Shown here piece by piece: positions 1 through 9,654 of a stretch of 64,000 nucleotides of DNA. Numbering within the stretch: the first letter of the stretch is position 1; every line of letters begins with the position of its first letter. The DNA comes from Phytohalomonas tamaricis (lineage in GTDB: Bacteria > Pseudomonadota > Gammaproteobacteria > Pseudomonadales > Halomonadaceae): the NCBI RefSeq assembly GCF_003012345.1, contig NZ_PVRV01000023.1, positions 186,001-250,000 of the forward strand, written 5' to 3'. The notes under the pieces are model-generated. The model searched no databases. It was given only the letters and a program-made list of their open reading frames with translations, and had not been told where the DNA came from. A program made the translations under genes and the position numbers.

Positions 1-1
1 C

Positions 2-592
2 GCATATCGTTATCAGATACGTCCTGGCGATACCTACGGCAACATAGCCGCGCATTTTGGCACTTCGGTCGCCCGTCTTTCGGCGGCCAATTCCGGCCTC
101 GATCCGCGCAATCTGCGTATTGGTCAATTGATATCCATTCCCATGGGAAGCGGCAGTGTCAGTAAACGCCAGCAAATCGCCAAGGCGCGTCAAAGCCCGC
201 CTGCACCGTTACCCAAGGGTGTCGGAAATTGGCCTTGGCCTCTCACCGGTGGTCACGTACGCCGAGAATTCGGTCCAGATGCTCGTGGTAGCTTGCAGCC
301 AATGCTTATCGAAGCAGGCGACGAGAAAGTGGCTCGGGCCGTCGCTTCAGGCACGGTCAAATTCGCCGGTGGGATGCGCCAATTGGGAGAAGTAGTCATT
401 ATTCATCATGCCCATAATCTGCAAACCGTTTATGCTCAATGCAACCATCTAGAGATTACAGAAGGCGTCCAGGTAAAACCCGGTACGCCGCTATGTCGTA
501 TTGGGCGTAATGCGCGTACTGGTCGCTATGATTTGCTGTTTGATACTCGTAATGCAGGCAAACCTGTCGATCCAAGACGGCTGTTACGTTGA
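2..592 (+). CDS. LysM / degenerate LytM (M23-like) envelope protein, C-terminal part
   Basis: The reading frame is open from the window edge, so the start codon lies upstream; 196 residues are visible. Residues about 3-46 form a LysM peptidoglycan-binding module (PGDTYGNIAAHFG ... LRIGQLISIP). From about residue 73 an M23/LytM-like fold follows, with the usual GEVVIIHH strand and the GVQVKPGTPLCRIG turn. The catalytic HxH motif of active M23 endopeptidases (normally HLHFE) is replaced by YDLLFD, and no first zinc histidine is seen. The protein therefore resembles NlpD/EnvC-type non-catalytic activators of murein amidases rather than a protease. It probably acts in the periplasm or outer membrane during cell separation. 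The amidase-activator role is inferred from the family and the missing ligands. The next gene starts about 85 bp downstream on the same strand. Confidence 0.8.
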   Translation, partial: AYRYQIRPGDTYGNIAAHFGTSVARLSAANSGLDPRNLRIGQLISIPMGSGSVSKRQQIAKARQSPPAPLPKGVGNWPWPLTGGHVRREFGPDARGSLQPMLIEAGDEKVARAVASGTVKFAGGMRQLGEVVIIHHAHNLQTVYAQCNHLEITEGVQVKPGTPLCRIGRNARTGRYDLLFDTRNAGKPVDPRRLLR

Positions 593-677
593 GCATAATG
601 TTTAATTTCATTTTGGCAGTCGCGACAATGTCATGAAGCCTTTGCATAGTCATCAAGCGCATCCACGGAAACACGCC

Positions 678-1838
678 ATGTCGCGTATTGCTTTCGTCAG
701 TGAAACATGGGCACCGGAAATTAACGGCGTCGCCCATACCCTGGGGCATCTGGCTGATCACCTCGCTTCACGAGGATTCGAGCTGCAGTTGATACGCCCC
801 AAACCCCGCGATGGTGCGCTCGATAGCAATATGAGCGCGGAACTCCATAGCTTCGCGATTCCCATCCCCGATTATGAGGGTGTCAGCATGGGGATACCCA
901 TGCCGCTCAAACTGCGTCGCTTATGGAAAGAACAACGCCCCGATGTCGTTTATATCGCTACCGAAGGTCCATTGGGGTTAAGCGCTCAGCGTGCCGCCAG
1001 ACATCTCGATATTCCTGTGGTCAGTGGCTTTCATACCAATTTCGATCAGTACAGCACGCATTACATCATGCTGAAACTGCTGCGCCCGTTGGTGCGGCCT
1101 TACCTGCGTCGCTTCCACAACCGTACCGCAATCACCTTGGTGCCCACTCAAGCTCAGGCCAATACATTAACAGCCTGGGGGTATTGTAATGTTCAGGTCA
1201 TGAGCCGTGGATTAGACTGCAGGCATTTCTCACCGGCACGGCGTGACATGACATTGCGAACACAATGGCAAGCCGACGAAAGCCGCCCCGTTGCGTTGTA
1301 CGTCGGGCGCCTCGCAGCAGAAAAGAACATGGATCTACTGATCAAGACATTCGAGGCGATGCGTCAACGTCATCCAGCGCTCATTGCGGTATTGGTCGGA
1401 GACGGCCCCCAGCGCCAGCATCTGGAGCGTCGCCTGCCGTGGGCCATCTTCGCCGGCTTTCAGCGCGGTGAAACGCTTGCTCGTTACTATGCCAGCGCTG
1501 ATATCTTCGTCTTCCCTTCTCTTTCGGAAACCTTTGGCAACGTGGTTACAGAAGCGATGGCCAGTGGCTTGGCCATAGTAGCCTTTGACTATGCCGCTGC
1601 CGGAGAGTTGGTTGAACATGGCATAGAGGGATATCTTGTGCCCACGGATAACGCCAATAGTTTCATCGACGCCGCAGCATCGCTTTGCGATGATGTGGAT
1701 ATGATCAAGCAATTTGGCGCCGCTGCACGCAAGAAAGTTGAGCCATTGGAATGGCATCGAATAGGTGACACTTTTGTCAACTATCTGCATCAAGCACAGG
1801 AGGTGGGAGATGGCAGATCGCATATATCCCGTATTTAA
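678..1838 (+). CDS. GT4-family glycosyltransferase (MgtA/SQD2-like)
   Basis: A 386-residue GT-B fold glycosyltransferase. The N-terminus has SETWAPEINGVAHT, typical of the MgtA/SQD2/Agt branch that glycosylates lipids or GDP-mannose-derived acceptors. The C-terminal half has ALYVGRLAAEKNMDLL and the donor-binding E-x7-E motif in SETFGNVVTEAMASG. I chose the ATG at 678 because a GGAA lies about 8 bases upstream and the family signature begins right after it; an in-frame ATG at 633 would add 15 unconserved residues. The 3' end overlaps the downstream PAP2 gene by 29 bp, so the pair is probably co-translated. A phosphatase partner suggests work on a lipid or polyprenyl carrier. The exact sugar and acceptor cannot be read from the sequence. 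Confidence 0.85.
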   Translation: MSRIAFVSETWAPEINGVAHTLGHLADHLASRGFELQLIRPKPRDGALDSNMSAELHSFAIPIPDYEGVSMGIPMPLKLRRLWKEQRPDVVYIATEGPLGLSAQRAARHLDIPVVSGFHTNFDQYSTHYIMLKLLRPLVRPYLRRFHNRTAITLVPTQAQANTLTAWGYCNVQVMSRGLDCRHFSPARRDMTLRTQWQADESRPVALYVGRLAAEKNMDLLIKTFEAMRQRHPALIAVLVGDGPQRQHLERRLPWAIFAGFQRGETLARYYASADIFVFPSLSETFGNVVTEAMASGLAIVAFDYAAAGELVEHGIEGYLVPTDNANSFIDAAASLCDDVDMIKQFGAAARKKVEPLEWHRIGDTFVNYLHQAQEVGDGRSHISRI

Positions 1839-2361
1839 ACGACTCGACTTGCTGGAATGGAAAGCGTGTAATCGTCTAGCCCGTCTTGGCGCCTATCGTC
1901 CCGTATTATTTATTCTGCGCTGGGTTAGCCGCTTGGGCGACGCCCCCGCCTGGATTGCATTATGTCTGAGCATTCCGCTATTCAAGGGCTGGTATGGCTG
2001 GGTCATTGCCGTAGAATTTGGCCTAACCGCAGCTGTCGGCGGATTACTCTATCGTGGCCTGAAAAATTGGCTATGCCGTGAGCGTCCTTACATCTCGTTT
2101 GAAATTCCCTGCACAATGCCACCATTGGATCGCTACAGCTTCCCCAGCGGCCATACGTTGCATGCCGTTATGTTCACTACTCTCACGGCAACGTTTGTAC
2201 CGCAATTATTGGTTGTGGTGCTTCCCTTTGCCGTGCTGGTCATGCTGTCACGCGTCATACTGGGATTGCACTATTTGACCGATGTGGCCGCAGGTGCCCT
2301 GATCGGTTTCCTGCTCGCTGAATTGAGCATCCTGCTCATCTCGTTCACAGGTACAAGCTAG
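1810..2361 (+). CDS. PAP2-family membrane phosphatase
   Basis: A 183-residue integral membrane phosphatase with all three PAP2 signature blocks: KNWLCRERP, FPSGH and SRVILGLHYLTD, supplying the phosphate-binding Lys/Arg and the catalytic histidines. Several hydrophobic segments surround the motifs. The start is the ATG at 1810, preceded by a strong AGGAGGT at 1798-1804; longer in-frame starts lie inside the glycosyltransferase and lack such a site. Family members dephosphorylate phosphatidic acid, phosphatidylglycerol phosphate or undecaprenyl pyrophosphate in the membrane. Overlap with the preceding glycosyltransferase suggests a two-gene lipid or glycolipid function. Confidence 0.88.
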   Translation: MADRIYPVFKRLDLLEWKACNRLARLGAYRPVLFILRWVSRLGDAPAWIALCLSIPLFKGWYGWVIAVEFGLTAAVGGLLYRGLKNWLCRERPYISFEIPCTMPPLDRYSFPSGHTLHAVMFTTLTATFVPQLLVVVLPFAVLVMLSRVILGLHYLTDVAAGALIGFLLAELSILLISFTGTS

Positions 2362-2363
2362 CG

Positions 2364-2987
2364 ATGTCTTTAGACGAACATCTGCCTAATTGGCTACGTG
2401 TTCATCCCGATTATGTCCTCTGGCGGCAGGATAATTTTCTCTCCGCCCGAGAGGCTAACCTTCTCTTTGACACGCTCGAACATGATCTGGAGTGGCAGCG
2501 CCCAACGCTGACACTGTACGGTAAGCAGCATCTCATACCACGCAGCCAGGTCTGGATGGGAGATGCTGACGCTCATTATCGCTATTCTGCGACCAGCTTC
2601 GAACCTGTGCCATGGCATCATGATGTCACGGCACTTTGCACCGCGATTCAAGCTCACCTCAAAACGTTGCTTGGGCCTTTGCCACGTTTCAATAGCGTAC
2701 TGATTAATCGCTATGCTAATGGAGATCAGCGGATGGGCTGGCACAGTGATGACGAGCCTGAACTTGGCAGTAATCCCATTATCGCCTCGGTAAGCCTGGG
2801 CACAGAACGGCCGATGCGCTTTCGCCCTCGCAAGAATAGAAGCGGCGATGCGTTCAATGTTGCCCTGCCGCATGGCAGCCTATTGATTATGGGCCACGAT
2901 ACTCAACGTCAGCTGCAACATGCGTTGTTACCACGCCGGTTGGAGGGTAGCCGTATCAACCTTACCTTTCGCGCCATTCATGTCTGA
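2364..2987 (+). CDS. alkB: AlkB-like 2-oxoglutarate/Fe(II) dioxygenase
   Basis: A 207-residue protein of the AlkB family, which oxidatively removes methyl groups from alkylated bases using Fe(II), O2 and 2-oxoglutarate. The iron-binding HxD is seen in MGWHSDDE (around residue 128), the distal histidine in QLQHALLPRR, and the 2-oxoglutarate-binding RxNxTxR motif in RINLTFR near the C-terminus. VLINRYANG is the typical preceding strand. The compact length and absence of an N-terminal extension resemble the AlkB2/ALKBH2-like group common in Gammaproteobacteria. It starts 3 bp after the PAP2 stop, so it may ride on the same transcript, although no functional link is evident. Confidence 0.9.
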   Translation: MSLDEHLPNWLRVHPDYVLWRQDNFLSAREANLLFDTLEHDLEWQRPTLTLYGKQHLIPRSQVWMGDADAHYRYSATSFEPVPWHHDVTALCTAIQAHLKTLLGPLPRFNSVLINRYANGDQRMGWHSDDEPELGSNPIIASVSLGTERPMRFRPRKNRSGDAFNVALPHGSLLIMGHDTQRQLQHALLPRRLEGSRINLTFRAIHV

Positions 2988-3049
2988 GCTTGTTCATCAA
3001 GTTTGGACTATTTGAAGCAACTTAATAAGATAACGGTATAAATATAAAA

Positions 3050-3076
3050 AAACGCAACCCTTCCAGAGTCGCGTTT
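3050..3076. terminator. Bidirectional intrinsic terminator between alkB and gcvT
   Basis: AAACGC (3050-3055) pairs with GCGTTT (3071-3076), and an inner imperfect helix closes over the central bases. The stem is flanked by A and T runs on both sides. It lies between the convergent stops of alkB and gcvT and probably serves both. Confidence 0.6.
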
Positions 3077-3116
3077 AAAATTATTTACCTAAGAAACGGA
3101 AGTCTTTAAATACCGC

Positions 3117-4232
3117 TCAACCTCGATAATAGTGGGGCGTGATGAAAGGCATTTTGGAAACGGTGAGGGGTAAGCGTTTTCCGCGTACCTCAGCATGCAA
3201 TACTGTACCCAGCGAGACATACTCGCGATCAACATACCCCATGGCGACTGGCTGCCCCACACTCGGTCCAAACGTACCCGAGGTCACCACACCAATTTCA
3301 TGTCCTGACTCACTGTATAGCAGCGCCCCTTCACGAATCGGTGCCCGCCCTTCACCGATCAACCCCACCCGCTGGCGAAGTTGATCCTGATTGGACAGTT
3401 GAGTGAGAATTACATCGGCACCAGGAAAGCCACCCTCGCGCTCTTCACCCTGACGCCGCGCCTTGCCGATTGCCCAGCCGAGTCCTGCCTCGACAGGAGT
3501 GGTATCTTTTGCAATGTCATGCCCGTATAGACACAGGCCGGCTTCCAGGCGCAAAGAATCGCGCGCACCTAAACCGATAGGCTCTACATCTTTGTCCTCA
3601 AGCAGTAAGCGCGCCAAGCGCTCAGCCTGATGCGCCGGAACAGAGATTTCAAAGCCATCCTCACCGGTATAGCCTGAGCGGCTGACCCATAGCTCCATAT
3701 CTTCCACATTAACTCTGCGATGCTGCATGAACGTCAATTGACTTGCTTCGGGGCATAACGCCTCCATCACCCGATGCGCTTCAGGGCCTTGCAAGGCAAG
3801 CAGCGCACGATCATCAAGTACATCAATATCCACTGCCGTACCAATACCACTGCGCAACAGCGCGATATCGGCATCCTTACAGGCGGCGTTGACGACCAGA
3901 TAGAGATGATCCCCACCATTGACCACCATCAGATCGTCATGGATACCTCCATCGTTGCTGGTGAACAGTGCGTAACGCTGCGCGCCCGGCTTCAACCCGA
4001 CTATGTCCGCCGTGACCAACTGCTCAAGCATGAGCGCTGGATTTTCACCACGGATAAGAATTTGTCCCATGTGAGACACATCAAACAAGCCACAGCGCTG
4101 CCGAGTATGCTCATGCTCACGCTTAACCCCAAGGGGAAACTGAACCGGCATGGCATAGCCCGCGAAAGGAACAAACTTGGCGCCGCACTCCTCATGAAGT
4201 GCGTGGAGGGGCGTATGGTACAAGTCTGACAT
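3117..4232 (-). CDS. gcvT: Aminomethyltransferase (glycine cleavage T protein)
   Basis: A 371-residue T protein, which transfers the methylene group from the aminomethyl-lipoyl H protein to tetrahydrofolate and releases ammonia. Features include the N-terminal FVPFAGYAMPVQF and CGLFDVSHMGQI, the folate-binding region GYTGEDGFEI, GLGARDSLRLEAGLCLYGHD, and the C-terminal barrel with GVVTSGTFGPSVGQPVAMGYV. Length matches the family. The ATG at 4232 has AAGGAG about 8 bases upstream. It is separated from gcvH-gcvP and lies just downstream of the AGCS symporter on the same strand, so symporter and gcvT may be co-transcribed. That split arrangement places all glycine genes around one divergent control region. 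Confidence 0.97.
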   Translation of the reverse strand: MSDLYHTPLHALHEECGAKFVPFAGYAMPVQFPLGVKREHEHTRQRCGLFDVSHMGQILIRGENPALMLEQLVTADIVGLKPGAQRYALFTSNDGGIHDDLMVVNGGDHLYLVVNAACKDADIALLRSGIGTAVDIDVLDDRALLALQGPEAHRVMEALCPEASQLTFMQHRRVNVEDMELWVSRSGYTGEDGFEISVPAHQAERLARLLLEDKDVEPIGLGARDSLRLEAGLCLYGHDIAKDTTPVEAGLGWAIGKARRQGEEREGGFPGADVILTQLSNQDQLRQRVGLIGEGRAPIREGALLYSESGHEIGVVTSGTFGPSVGQPVAMGYVDREYVSLGTVLHAEVRGKRLPLTVSKMPFITPHYYRG

Positions 4233-4320
4233 CCTGCTCTCCTTGGATAATGAATCGCCAGTTCAAGAATACCCGAGCCATCTGCAGACCCGGAGGATTA
4301 CCGATTGCCTTATAAAACCA

Positions 4321-5733
4321 TTAATGCTTTGGACCGCTGTTATGCGTTGTCACATCGCGGCCTGCAAAATAATCGCGAGTCAACTTGAAGACCACCGGAG
4401 ATAGGAAAATCAGGGCGATCAGGTTAGGAATGGCCATAAGCGCATTGAAGGTATCTGCCACCAGCCAGATAAAGTCCAGATGGGCAACCGCACCGAGCGG
4501 AATAGCGAGTACGAACAGGATGCGATACAGCATATTTCCACGCGTACCGAACAGATATTGGAAGCAGCGCTCACCGTAATAGGACCAACCCAGAATAGTA
4601 GTAAAGGCAAAGATGGCTAAGGCAAGCGCAACGATATAGTCGCCCGGTCCTGGCAACGCGGTACGAAATGCCAATGAGGTCAGCTGCGCGCCGGTATCAC
4701 CGTTCAGCCACTGTCCAGAAGTAATGATAGCGAGCGCCGTAATCGAACAAACAATGATGGTGTCAATGAATGTGCCCAACATCGCCACGAGCCCCTGTCG
4801 GACAGGATTACGTGTTTGGGCCGCAGCATGCGCGATCGGAGCACTACCCAACCCCGCCTCGTTGGAGAAGACGCCACGAGCCACACCAAAACGGATAGCC
4901 GCTGCAACGGCCGCGCCAGCGAAACCACCGGTGGCTGAGATCGGCGTAAATGCATGAGAGAAGATCAGGCCGAACGCTTCACCGAGTTGGCCCGCATTAA
5001 CAATCAAAATTGCAATGCCAGCAATGAAGTAGGCAATCGCCATAAAAGGCACCAACTTGCCTGCAACCTGTGAGATACGCTGGATTCCGCCCAGTATAAC
5101 CCCACCGGCCAGCACCATGATGACAAGCCCGGTTACCCAGGCAGGAATGGAGAATGAAGATTGCAGCGCATCGGCAACAGAGTTGGCTTGAACGGTATTA
5201 CCAATGCCAAAGGCTGCTATGGCGCCAAAGAATGCAAACACTCCACCTAACCAGGCCCATCTTTTGCCTAGCCCATTGCGGATGTAATACATCGGCCCGC
5301 CGACATAGTTGCCTTTCTCGTCAATTTCACGAAAACGCACTGCACATACTGCCTCGGCATATTTGGTCGCCATCCCGACTAGCGCCGTCATCCACATCCA
5401 GAACACCGCGCCGGGACCGCCCAGGGCAATCGCCGTTGCCACGCCGGCAATGTTGCCGGTACCGATTGTTGCAGAAAGAGACGTCATCAAGGCATTGAAA
5501 GGTGAAATCTCACCTTCATCGCCCTTCTCGCCGGTTCTGCCTTGCCAAAGCAGTCTGAACCCTGTGCCTATTTTGCGCACCGGCATCAACTTCAGTCCTA
5601 ACTGCAAATAAAGCCCGACGCCAAGTAACAACACAAGCATGACAGGGCCCCACACCACGCCGTTGATGACGGTAAACAAGGCATTTAGCGTTTCCAAAAT
5701 CCATCTCCCATTGTTTTTCTTGAGCAGTATCAC
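4321..5733 (-). CDS. Sodium:alanine/glycine symporter, AGCS family
   Basis: A 470-residue polytopic membrane protein of the AGCS family (AlsT/DagA/CycA-like sodium:alanine or glycine symporters). It has the family sequences SLSATIGTGNIAGVATA, GGPGAVFWMWMTALVG, EIDEKGNYVGGPMYYI, NEAGLGSAPIAHAAA and about ten to eleven hydrophobic segments. The GTG start at 5733 follows an AGGGG; an in-frame TTG at 5697 after GGGAGA would give LETLNALFTVING, which is where many homologues begin, so the N-terminus is uncertain by 12 residues. It diverges from gcvH and precedes gcvT. The setting among glycine cleavage genes argues that glycine and/or alanine is the substrate and that the cell uses imported glycine as a one-carbon source. 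Confidence 0.93.
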   Translation of the reverse strand: MILLKKNNGRWILETLNALFTVINGVVWGPVMLVLLLGVGLYLQLGLKLMPVRKIGTGFRLLWQGRTGEKGDEGEISPFNALMTSLSATIGTGNIAGVATAIALGGPGAVFWMWMTALVGMATKYAEAVCAVRFREIDEKGNYVGGPMYYIRNGLGKRWAWLGGVFAFFGAIAAFGIGNTVQANSVADALQSSFSIPAWVTGLVIMVLAGGVILGGIQRISQVAGKLVPFMAIAYFIAGIAILIVNAGQLGEAFGLIFSHAFTPISATGGFAGAAVAAAIRFGVARGVFSNEAGLGSAPIAHAAAQTRNPVRQGLVAMLGTFIDTIIVCSITALAIITSGQWLNGDTGAQLTSLAFRTALPGPGDYIVALALAIFAFTTILGWSYYGERCFQYLFGTRGNMLYRILFVLAIPLGAVAHLDFIWLVADTFNALMAIPNLIALIFLSPVVFKLTRDYFAGRDVTTHNSGPKH

Positions 5734-6256
5734 ACCGCCCCTAAACTCATATCAGCCTTACCATAGCGGAACGTAGGCTTTAATCACTACCCTTGAAGGA
5801 GCGATACACAAGGTTTTTATATTAACTCCTGAAAACTGCCCCTTATGGCCTTACGCCTTGTAACGTGATGGACATCAAGCGAGGCCACTATCACAGCTGA
5901 GCTGAAAATAAGTTTCCTATTGGAAACATCACGGTTCGAAACATGCCTTGATTTAAGTTCAGGCGCCAATGCTCATTCTTATGGGCTTTATCTATAAACC
6001 AACTCCCCCATCGACATGTACGTCACATTATCTGGTTGAATTCAGGAGCGTCATTAAATTCCTGTCTGCACCCCAGCCCGGTATTAGTAAGGGTAAACTC
6101 TTCCTTTAACGAAGCGCTAGACGGCTTTCGATTATCCAGCCACCCTAAGGGAGGCGGTCAGGTCAATTTATTGCATGCTGTAGGACAGCTACGGGGTTTA
6201 AGGCATAATGCCCTTAAGCATCAACGTTGAACAAAGTTTCTTATAGGAAATTTATA
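5734..6256. other. Divergent control region between AGCS symporter and gcvHP
   Basis: About 520 bp without a convincing gene. It must hold the promoters of the symporter-gcvT unit (minus) and gcvH-gcvP (plus). A perfect palindrome at 5912-5927 is the clearest candidate operator. A hairpin-like TTAAGGCAT / ATGCCCTTAA lies at about 6197-6217. I looked for glycine-riboswitch core sequences on both strands and did not find them. Confidence 0.5.
5912..5927. promoter_or_regulatory. Palindromic operator candidate GTTTCC-N4-GGAAAC
   Basis: GTTTCCTATTGGAAAC is a perfect inverted repeat with a 4-base spacer in the gcv/AGCS divergent region. A partial copy (GTTTCTTATAGGAAAT) lies at 6236-6251, just before the gcvH start and overlapping its ribosome-binding site. 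The twofold symmetry suggests a dimeric regulator; which one is unknown. Confidence 0.35.
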
Positions 6257-6652
6257 ATGAGCAACATTCCAAAAACGCTTCGCTACACCGATAGTCATGA
6301 GTGGATACAGGATAACGGCGATGGCACCGTCACCATTGGCATTACCGACCACGCTCAAGAAGCCTTGGGAGATGTGGTTTTCGTTGAACTTCCTGAAGTC
6401 GGACGCGACATCGAGACTGGGGAGGAATTTGGTGTCATCGAGTCCGTGAAGGCGGCTTCCGACTTATATGCCCCTGTCAGCGGAGAGGTTATTGAAACCA
6501 ACGAGACGCTGGAAGAAACCCCAGAAAGCGTCAACGAGAGTCCCTATGATGATGCCTGGTTGATCAAGGTGCGTGTCGCTGATGCTACTGATCTGGAAGC
6601 GTTGCTTGATGCCGAAGCATATGCCCATCTGATAGAAGCGGAAGAAGACTAA
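6257..6652 (+). CDS. gcvH: Glycine cleavage system H protein
   Basis: A 131-residue lipoyl carrier that shuttles the aminomethyl group from GcvP to GcvT and then to the L protein. It begins MSNIPKTLRYTDSHEWIQ and has the lipoylation site in GVIESVKAASDLYAP (the lysine), preceded by GDVVFVELPEVG and followed by NESPYDDAWLIKV. The ATG at 6257 has AGGAAA at about 6245; an upstream in-frame TTG at 6227 would add unconserved residues. gcvP follows after 72 bp on the same strand. Expression probably depends on the divergent region upstream. Confidence 0.97.
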   Translation: MSNIPKTLRYTDSHEWIQDNGDGTVTIGITDHAQEALGDVVFVELPEVGRDIETGEEFGVIESVKAASDLYAPVSGEVIETNETLEETPESVNESPYDDAWLIKVRVADATDLEALLDAEAYAHLIEAEED

Positions 6653-6724
6653 CCGCCTGTATAGACAACAAATTTAATAACTAATTTTGGGTCTGACCGC
6701 CCTCCAGATTCAACAGGAACAAGC

Positions 6725-9619
6725 ATGTCATTCGAAACGCGATCACTGGCTGAACTTACCGGTCACGATGCTTTCATTCGTCGTCACAACGGCCCCGATA
6801 CCGACGACGTCACCGTGATGCTTGCAACACTCGGCGAAAGCACCATCGACTCATTGATCAACAAGACCCTGCCGGCCTCCATCCGCCTGCAGGGCGAGCT
6901 TTCTCTCGAAGGGCCGCGTGGTGAACACGAGACGCTGGCTTACCTGAAGCGTCTGGCAGGCCAGAACCGAGTCTTCAAGAGCTATATCGGCATGGGGTAT
7001 TACAATACCCTTATGCCGCCAGTGATCGTTCGTAACGTCCTGGAAAATCCCGGCTGGTACACGGCCTATACGCCCTATCAGCCAGAAATCGCACAGGGGC
7101 GTCTCGAAGGCTTGCTCAATTTCCAGCAGGTCGTGATGGATCTGACCGGCATGGCGCTGGCCAACGCCTCGCTACTTGATGAAGCTACCGCCGCTGCTGA
7201 AGCGATGGCGCTGTGCAAGCGTGCCAATCGCAAAGCCAAGAGCATGGCGTTCTTCGTCGCTGATGACGTATTCCCGCAGACCCTCGACGTGCTGCGTACC
7301 CGCGCCGATTATCTTGGTTTCGAACTGATCGTCGACGCGCCAGAGCGTCTGGAGGCATACGATGTGTTCGGCGCTCTGCTCCAACACCCCGGCAGGCAAG
7401 GCGAGGTGCGTGACTACACCGCACTGATCGACACCGCGCACGGACGCAATATCATGGTCGCGATCGCCGCCGACATCATGAGCCTGGTCGTTTTGAAATC
7501 ACCCGGCGAGATGGGCGCCGACATTGTGCTTGGCAGCGCTCAGCGCTTCGGCGTCCCTATGGGCTTCGGTGGCCCTCATGCTGCCTATTTCGCCGTCACT
7601 GACGAGCTCAAGCGGATGATGCCTGGGCGCGTGATTGGCGTGTCCAAAGATAGTCGCGGCAACCCTGCGCTTCGCATGGCAATGCAGACCCGCGAGCAGC
7701 ACATCCGCCGTGAGAAGGCGACTTCCAACATCTGTACCGCCCAGGCACTGCTTGCCAATCTGGCCGGCTTCTATGCGGTCTACCATGGCGCTGAAGGCTT
7801 AAGGAGCATCGCTACACGCATTCATCGTCTGACGACTATTCTCGCCGAGGGCTTAGGCCGCCAGGGTGCTACACGGGTCAACACGCATTTCTTCGACACC
7901 TTGACCCTGGCCGGGCTCGATCTCGACACAGTACGCGGCCGCGCGCTGACCGAGCAGATCAACCTGCGCTACGGTAACGACGGAACGATCAGTATCAGCC
8001 TTGACGAGACGACCACCGCTGCTGATGTAGCGACACTGTTTGACGTGCTGCTCGGCGTGGAACATGGCCAGACCGTGGCCGAACTTGATCGCCTGGTTGT
8101 TGCCGAAGCGCGGCAAGGCATCCCCGCCACACTCGAACGCAAGAGTGAGTTTCTCATCCATCCCACCTTCAGGCGCTACCGCAGCGAGACTGAGATGCTG
8201 CGCTATCTGAAGCGTCTCGAGAACAAGGACCTGTCGCTGACCCACGCGATGATCCCGCTCGGCTCGTGCACGATGAAGCTCAACGCCACCAGTGAGATGA
8301 TTCCAGTTACTTGGCCCGAATTCGCCAATATTCACCCGTTCGCGCCTGATGAACAGGTAGCGGGCTATCGCCAGATGATCGAGGAACTCTCACATTTCCT
8401 GATCGAGATCACCGGCTACGACGCTATTTCGATGCAGCCCAACTCCGGTGCCCAGGGGGAATATGCCGGACTGGTTGCGATCCGGCGTTACCAGCACGCT
8501 GCTGACGAAGGCCATCGCGACATCTGTCTGATCCCGAGCTCAGCCCACGGCACCAACCCCGCCTCCGCCGCGATGGCCCAGATGCGTGTAGTGGTGGTCG
8601 AATGTGACACCAAAGGCAATATCGACATCACGGATCTACGTGACAAGGCTGAGCAGCATCGCGAACAGCTGTCGGCCATTATGTTGACCTACCCTTCCAC
8701 CCACGGCGTGTTCGAGGAGAACATCCGTGAGGCGTGTGAGATCGTCCATGCTAACGGTGGTCAGGTGTATATCGATGGCGCCAATATGAATGCTCAGGTC
8801 GGTCTGTGTCGTCCGGGCGACTACGGCGGTGACGTTTCGCACCTCAATCTGCACAAGACCTTCTGCATCCCTCATGGCGGCGGCGGCCCCGGCATGGGTC
8901 CAATCGGCGTCAAGGCGCACCTTGCGCCCTATCTGCCCAACCACTGCGTCACGCCGCAGGCGGGCCTCGAAGCGACGAGTTCAGCGGTTTCCTCTGCTGC
9001 CTTCGGTAGCGCTTCGATCCTGCCGATCTCATGGGCTTACATCAAGATGATGGGCGCACGTGGTTTGCGCGAAGCGACGCAACTGGCGATTCTCAACGCC
9101 AATTACATTGCCAAGCGCCTCGAAGGCCACTACAGCGTGCTCTATAAGGGTGCCAACGGCACGGTCGCACACGAGTGCATCCTTGATATCCGTCCGATCA
9201 AGGCAACGTCCGGGATTAGTGAAGAGGATATCGCCAAGCGCCTGATGGACTACGGTTTTCATGCCCCGACCATGTCGTTTCCCGTCGCAGGCACACTGAT
9301 GGTCGAACCGACCGAGTCCGAATCACGTTACGAACTTGATCGCTTCTGCGACGCGATGATCGCAATTCGCGAAGAGATCCGCCACATAGAGCATGGCGAA
9401 TGGACGCCGGACAATAATCCGCTGGTGCTTGCACCGCATACCCAGGCCGATATCTGCAGCGAGGAGTGGACGCGTCCTTATACGCGCGAGCAGGCGGCGT
9501 TCCCGAGCGATGCGGTGAAAGCATCCAAACTGTGGCCGGCCGTCAATCGCGTCGATAATGTCTATGGTGACCGCAACCTGATCTGCAGCTGCCCGAGCAT
9601 CGACGCCTATCGCGATTGA
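6725..9619 (+). CDS. gcvP: Glycine dehydrogenase (decarboxylating), P protein
   Basis: A 964-residue fused P protein, which decarboxylates glycine with pyridoxal phosphate and loads the aminomethyl group on GcvH. The N-terminal half has [34 protein letters not shown] and [12 protein letters not shown]. The C-terminal half has the PLP-lysine motif [33 protein letters not shown] and [10 protein letters not shown] are also family blocks. Length matches the usual about 955 residues of the single-chain enzyme. AGGA precedes the ATG at 6725. The gene is visibly richer in G and C at third positions than its upstream control region, as expected for a highly expressed core gene. Confidence 0.98.
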   Translation: MSFETRSLAELTGHDAFIRRHNGPDTDDVTVMLATLGESTIDSLINKTLPASIRLQGELSLEGPRGEHETLAYLKRLAGQNRVFKSYIGMGYYNTLMPPVIVRNVLENPGWYTAYTPYQPEIAQGRLEGLLNFQQVVMDLTGMALANASLLDEATAAAEAMALCKRANRKAKSMAFFVADDVFPQTLDVLRTRADYLGFELIVDAPERLEAYDVFGALLQHPGRQGEVRDYTALIDTAHGRNIMVAIAADIMSLVVLKSPGEMGADIVLGSAQRFGVPMGFGGPHAAYFAVTDELKRMMPGRVIGVSKDSRGNPALRMAMQTREQHIRREKATSNICTAQALLANLAGFYAVYHGAEGLRSIATRIHRLTTILAEGLGRQGATRVNTHFFDTLTLAGLDLDTVRGRALTEQINLRYGNDGTISISLDETTTAADVATLFDVLLGVEHGQTVAELDRLVVAEARQGIPATLERKSEFLIHPTFRRYRSETEMLRYLKRLENKDLSLTHAMIPLGSCTMKLNATSEMIPVTWPEFANIHPFAPDEQVAGYRQMIEELSHFLIEITGYDAISMQPNSGAQGEYAGLVAIRRYQHAADEGHRDICLIPSSAHGTNPASAAMAQMRVVVVECDTKGNIDITDLRDKAEQHREQLSAIMLTYPSTHGVFEENIREACEIVHANGGQVYIDGANMNAQVGLCRPGDYGGDVSHLNLHKTFCIPHGGGGPGMGPIGVKAHLAPYLPNHCVTPQAGLEATSSAVSSAAFGSASILPISWAYIKMMGARGLREATQLAILNANYIAKRLEGHYSVLYKGANGTVAHECILDIRPIKATSGISEEDIAKRLMDYGFHAPTMSFPVAGTLMVEPTESESRYELDRFCDAMIAIREEIRHIEHGEWTPDNNPLVLAPHTQADICSEEWTRPYTREQAAFPSDAVKASKLWPAVNRVDNVYGDRNLICSCPSIDAYRD

Positions 9620-9654
9620 ACACAGGACAGGTTACTGCCATAGCGGTCACGACA

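Noticed and set aside
5765-5870. CGGAACG and TGTAACG words resembling halves of a GcsR-type site
   Set aside because: They are about 90 bp apart, not in the required spacing, and there is no clear sigma-54 promoter.
5734-6256. Glycine riboswitch before gcvH or the AGCS gene
   Set aside because: The core strings of both aptamer halves (for example GCCGAAGG and CAGGCAAAAGG) were not found on either strand.
7853-8335. Minus-strand open frames inside gcvP
   Set aside because: Antisense shadows of a GC-rich, highly conserved gene.
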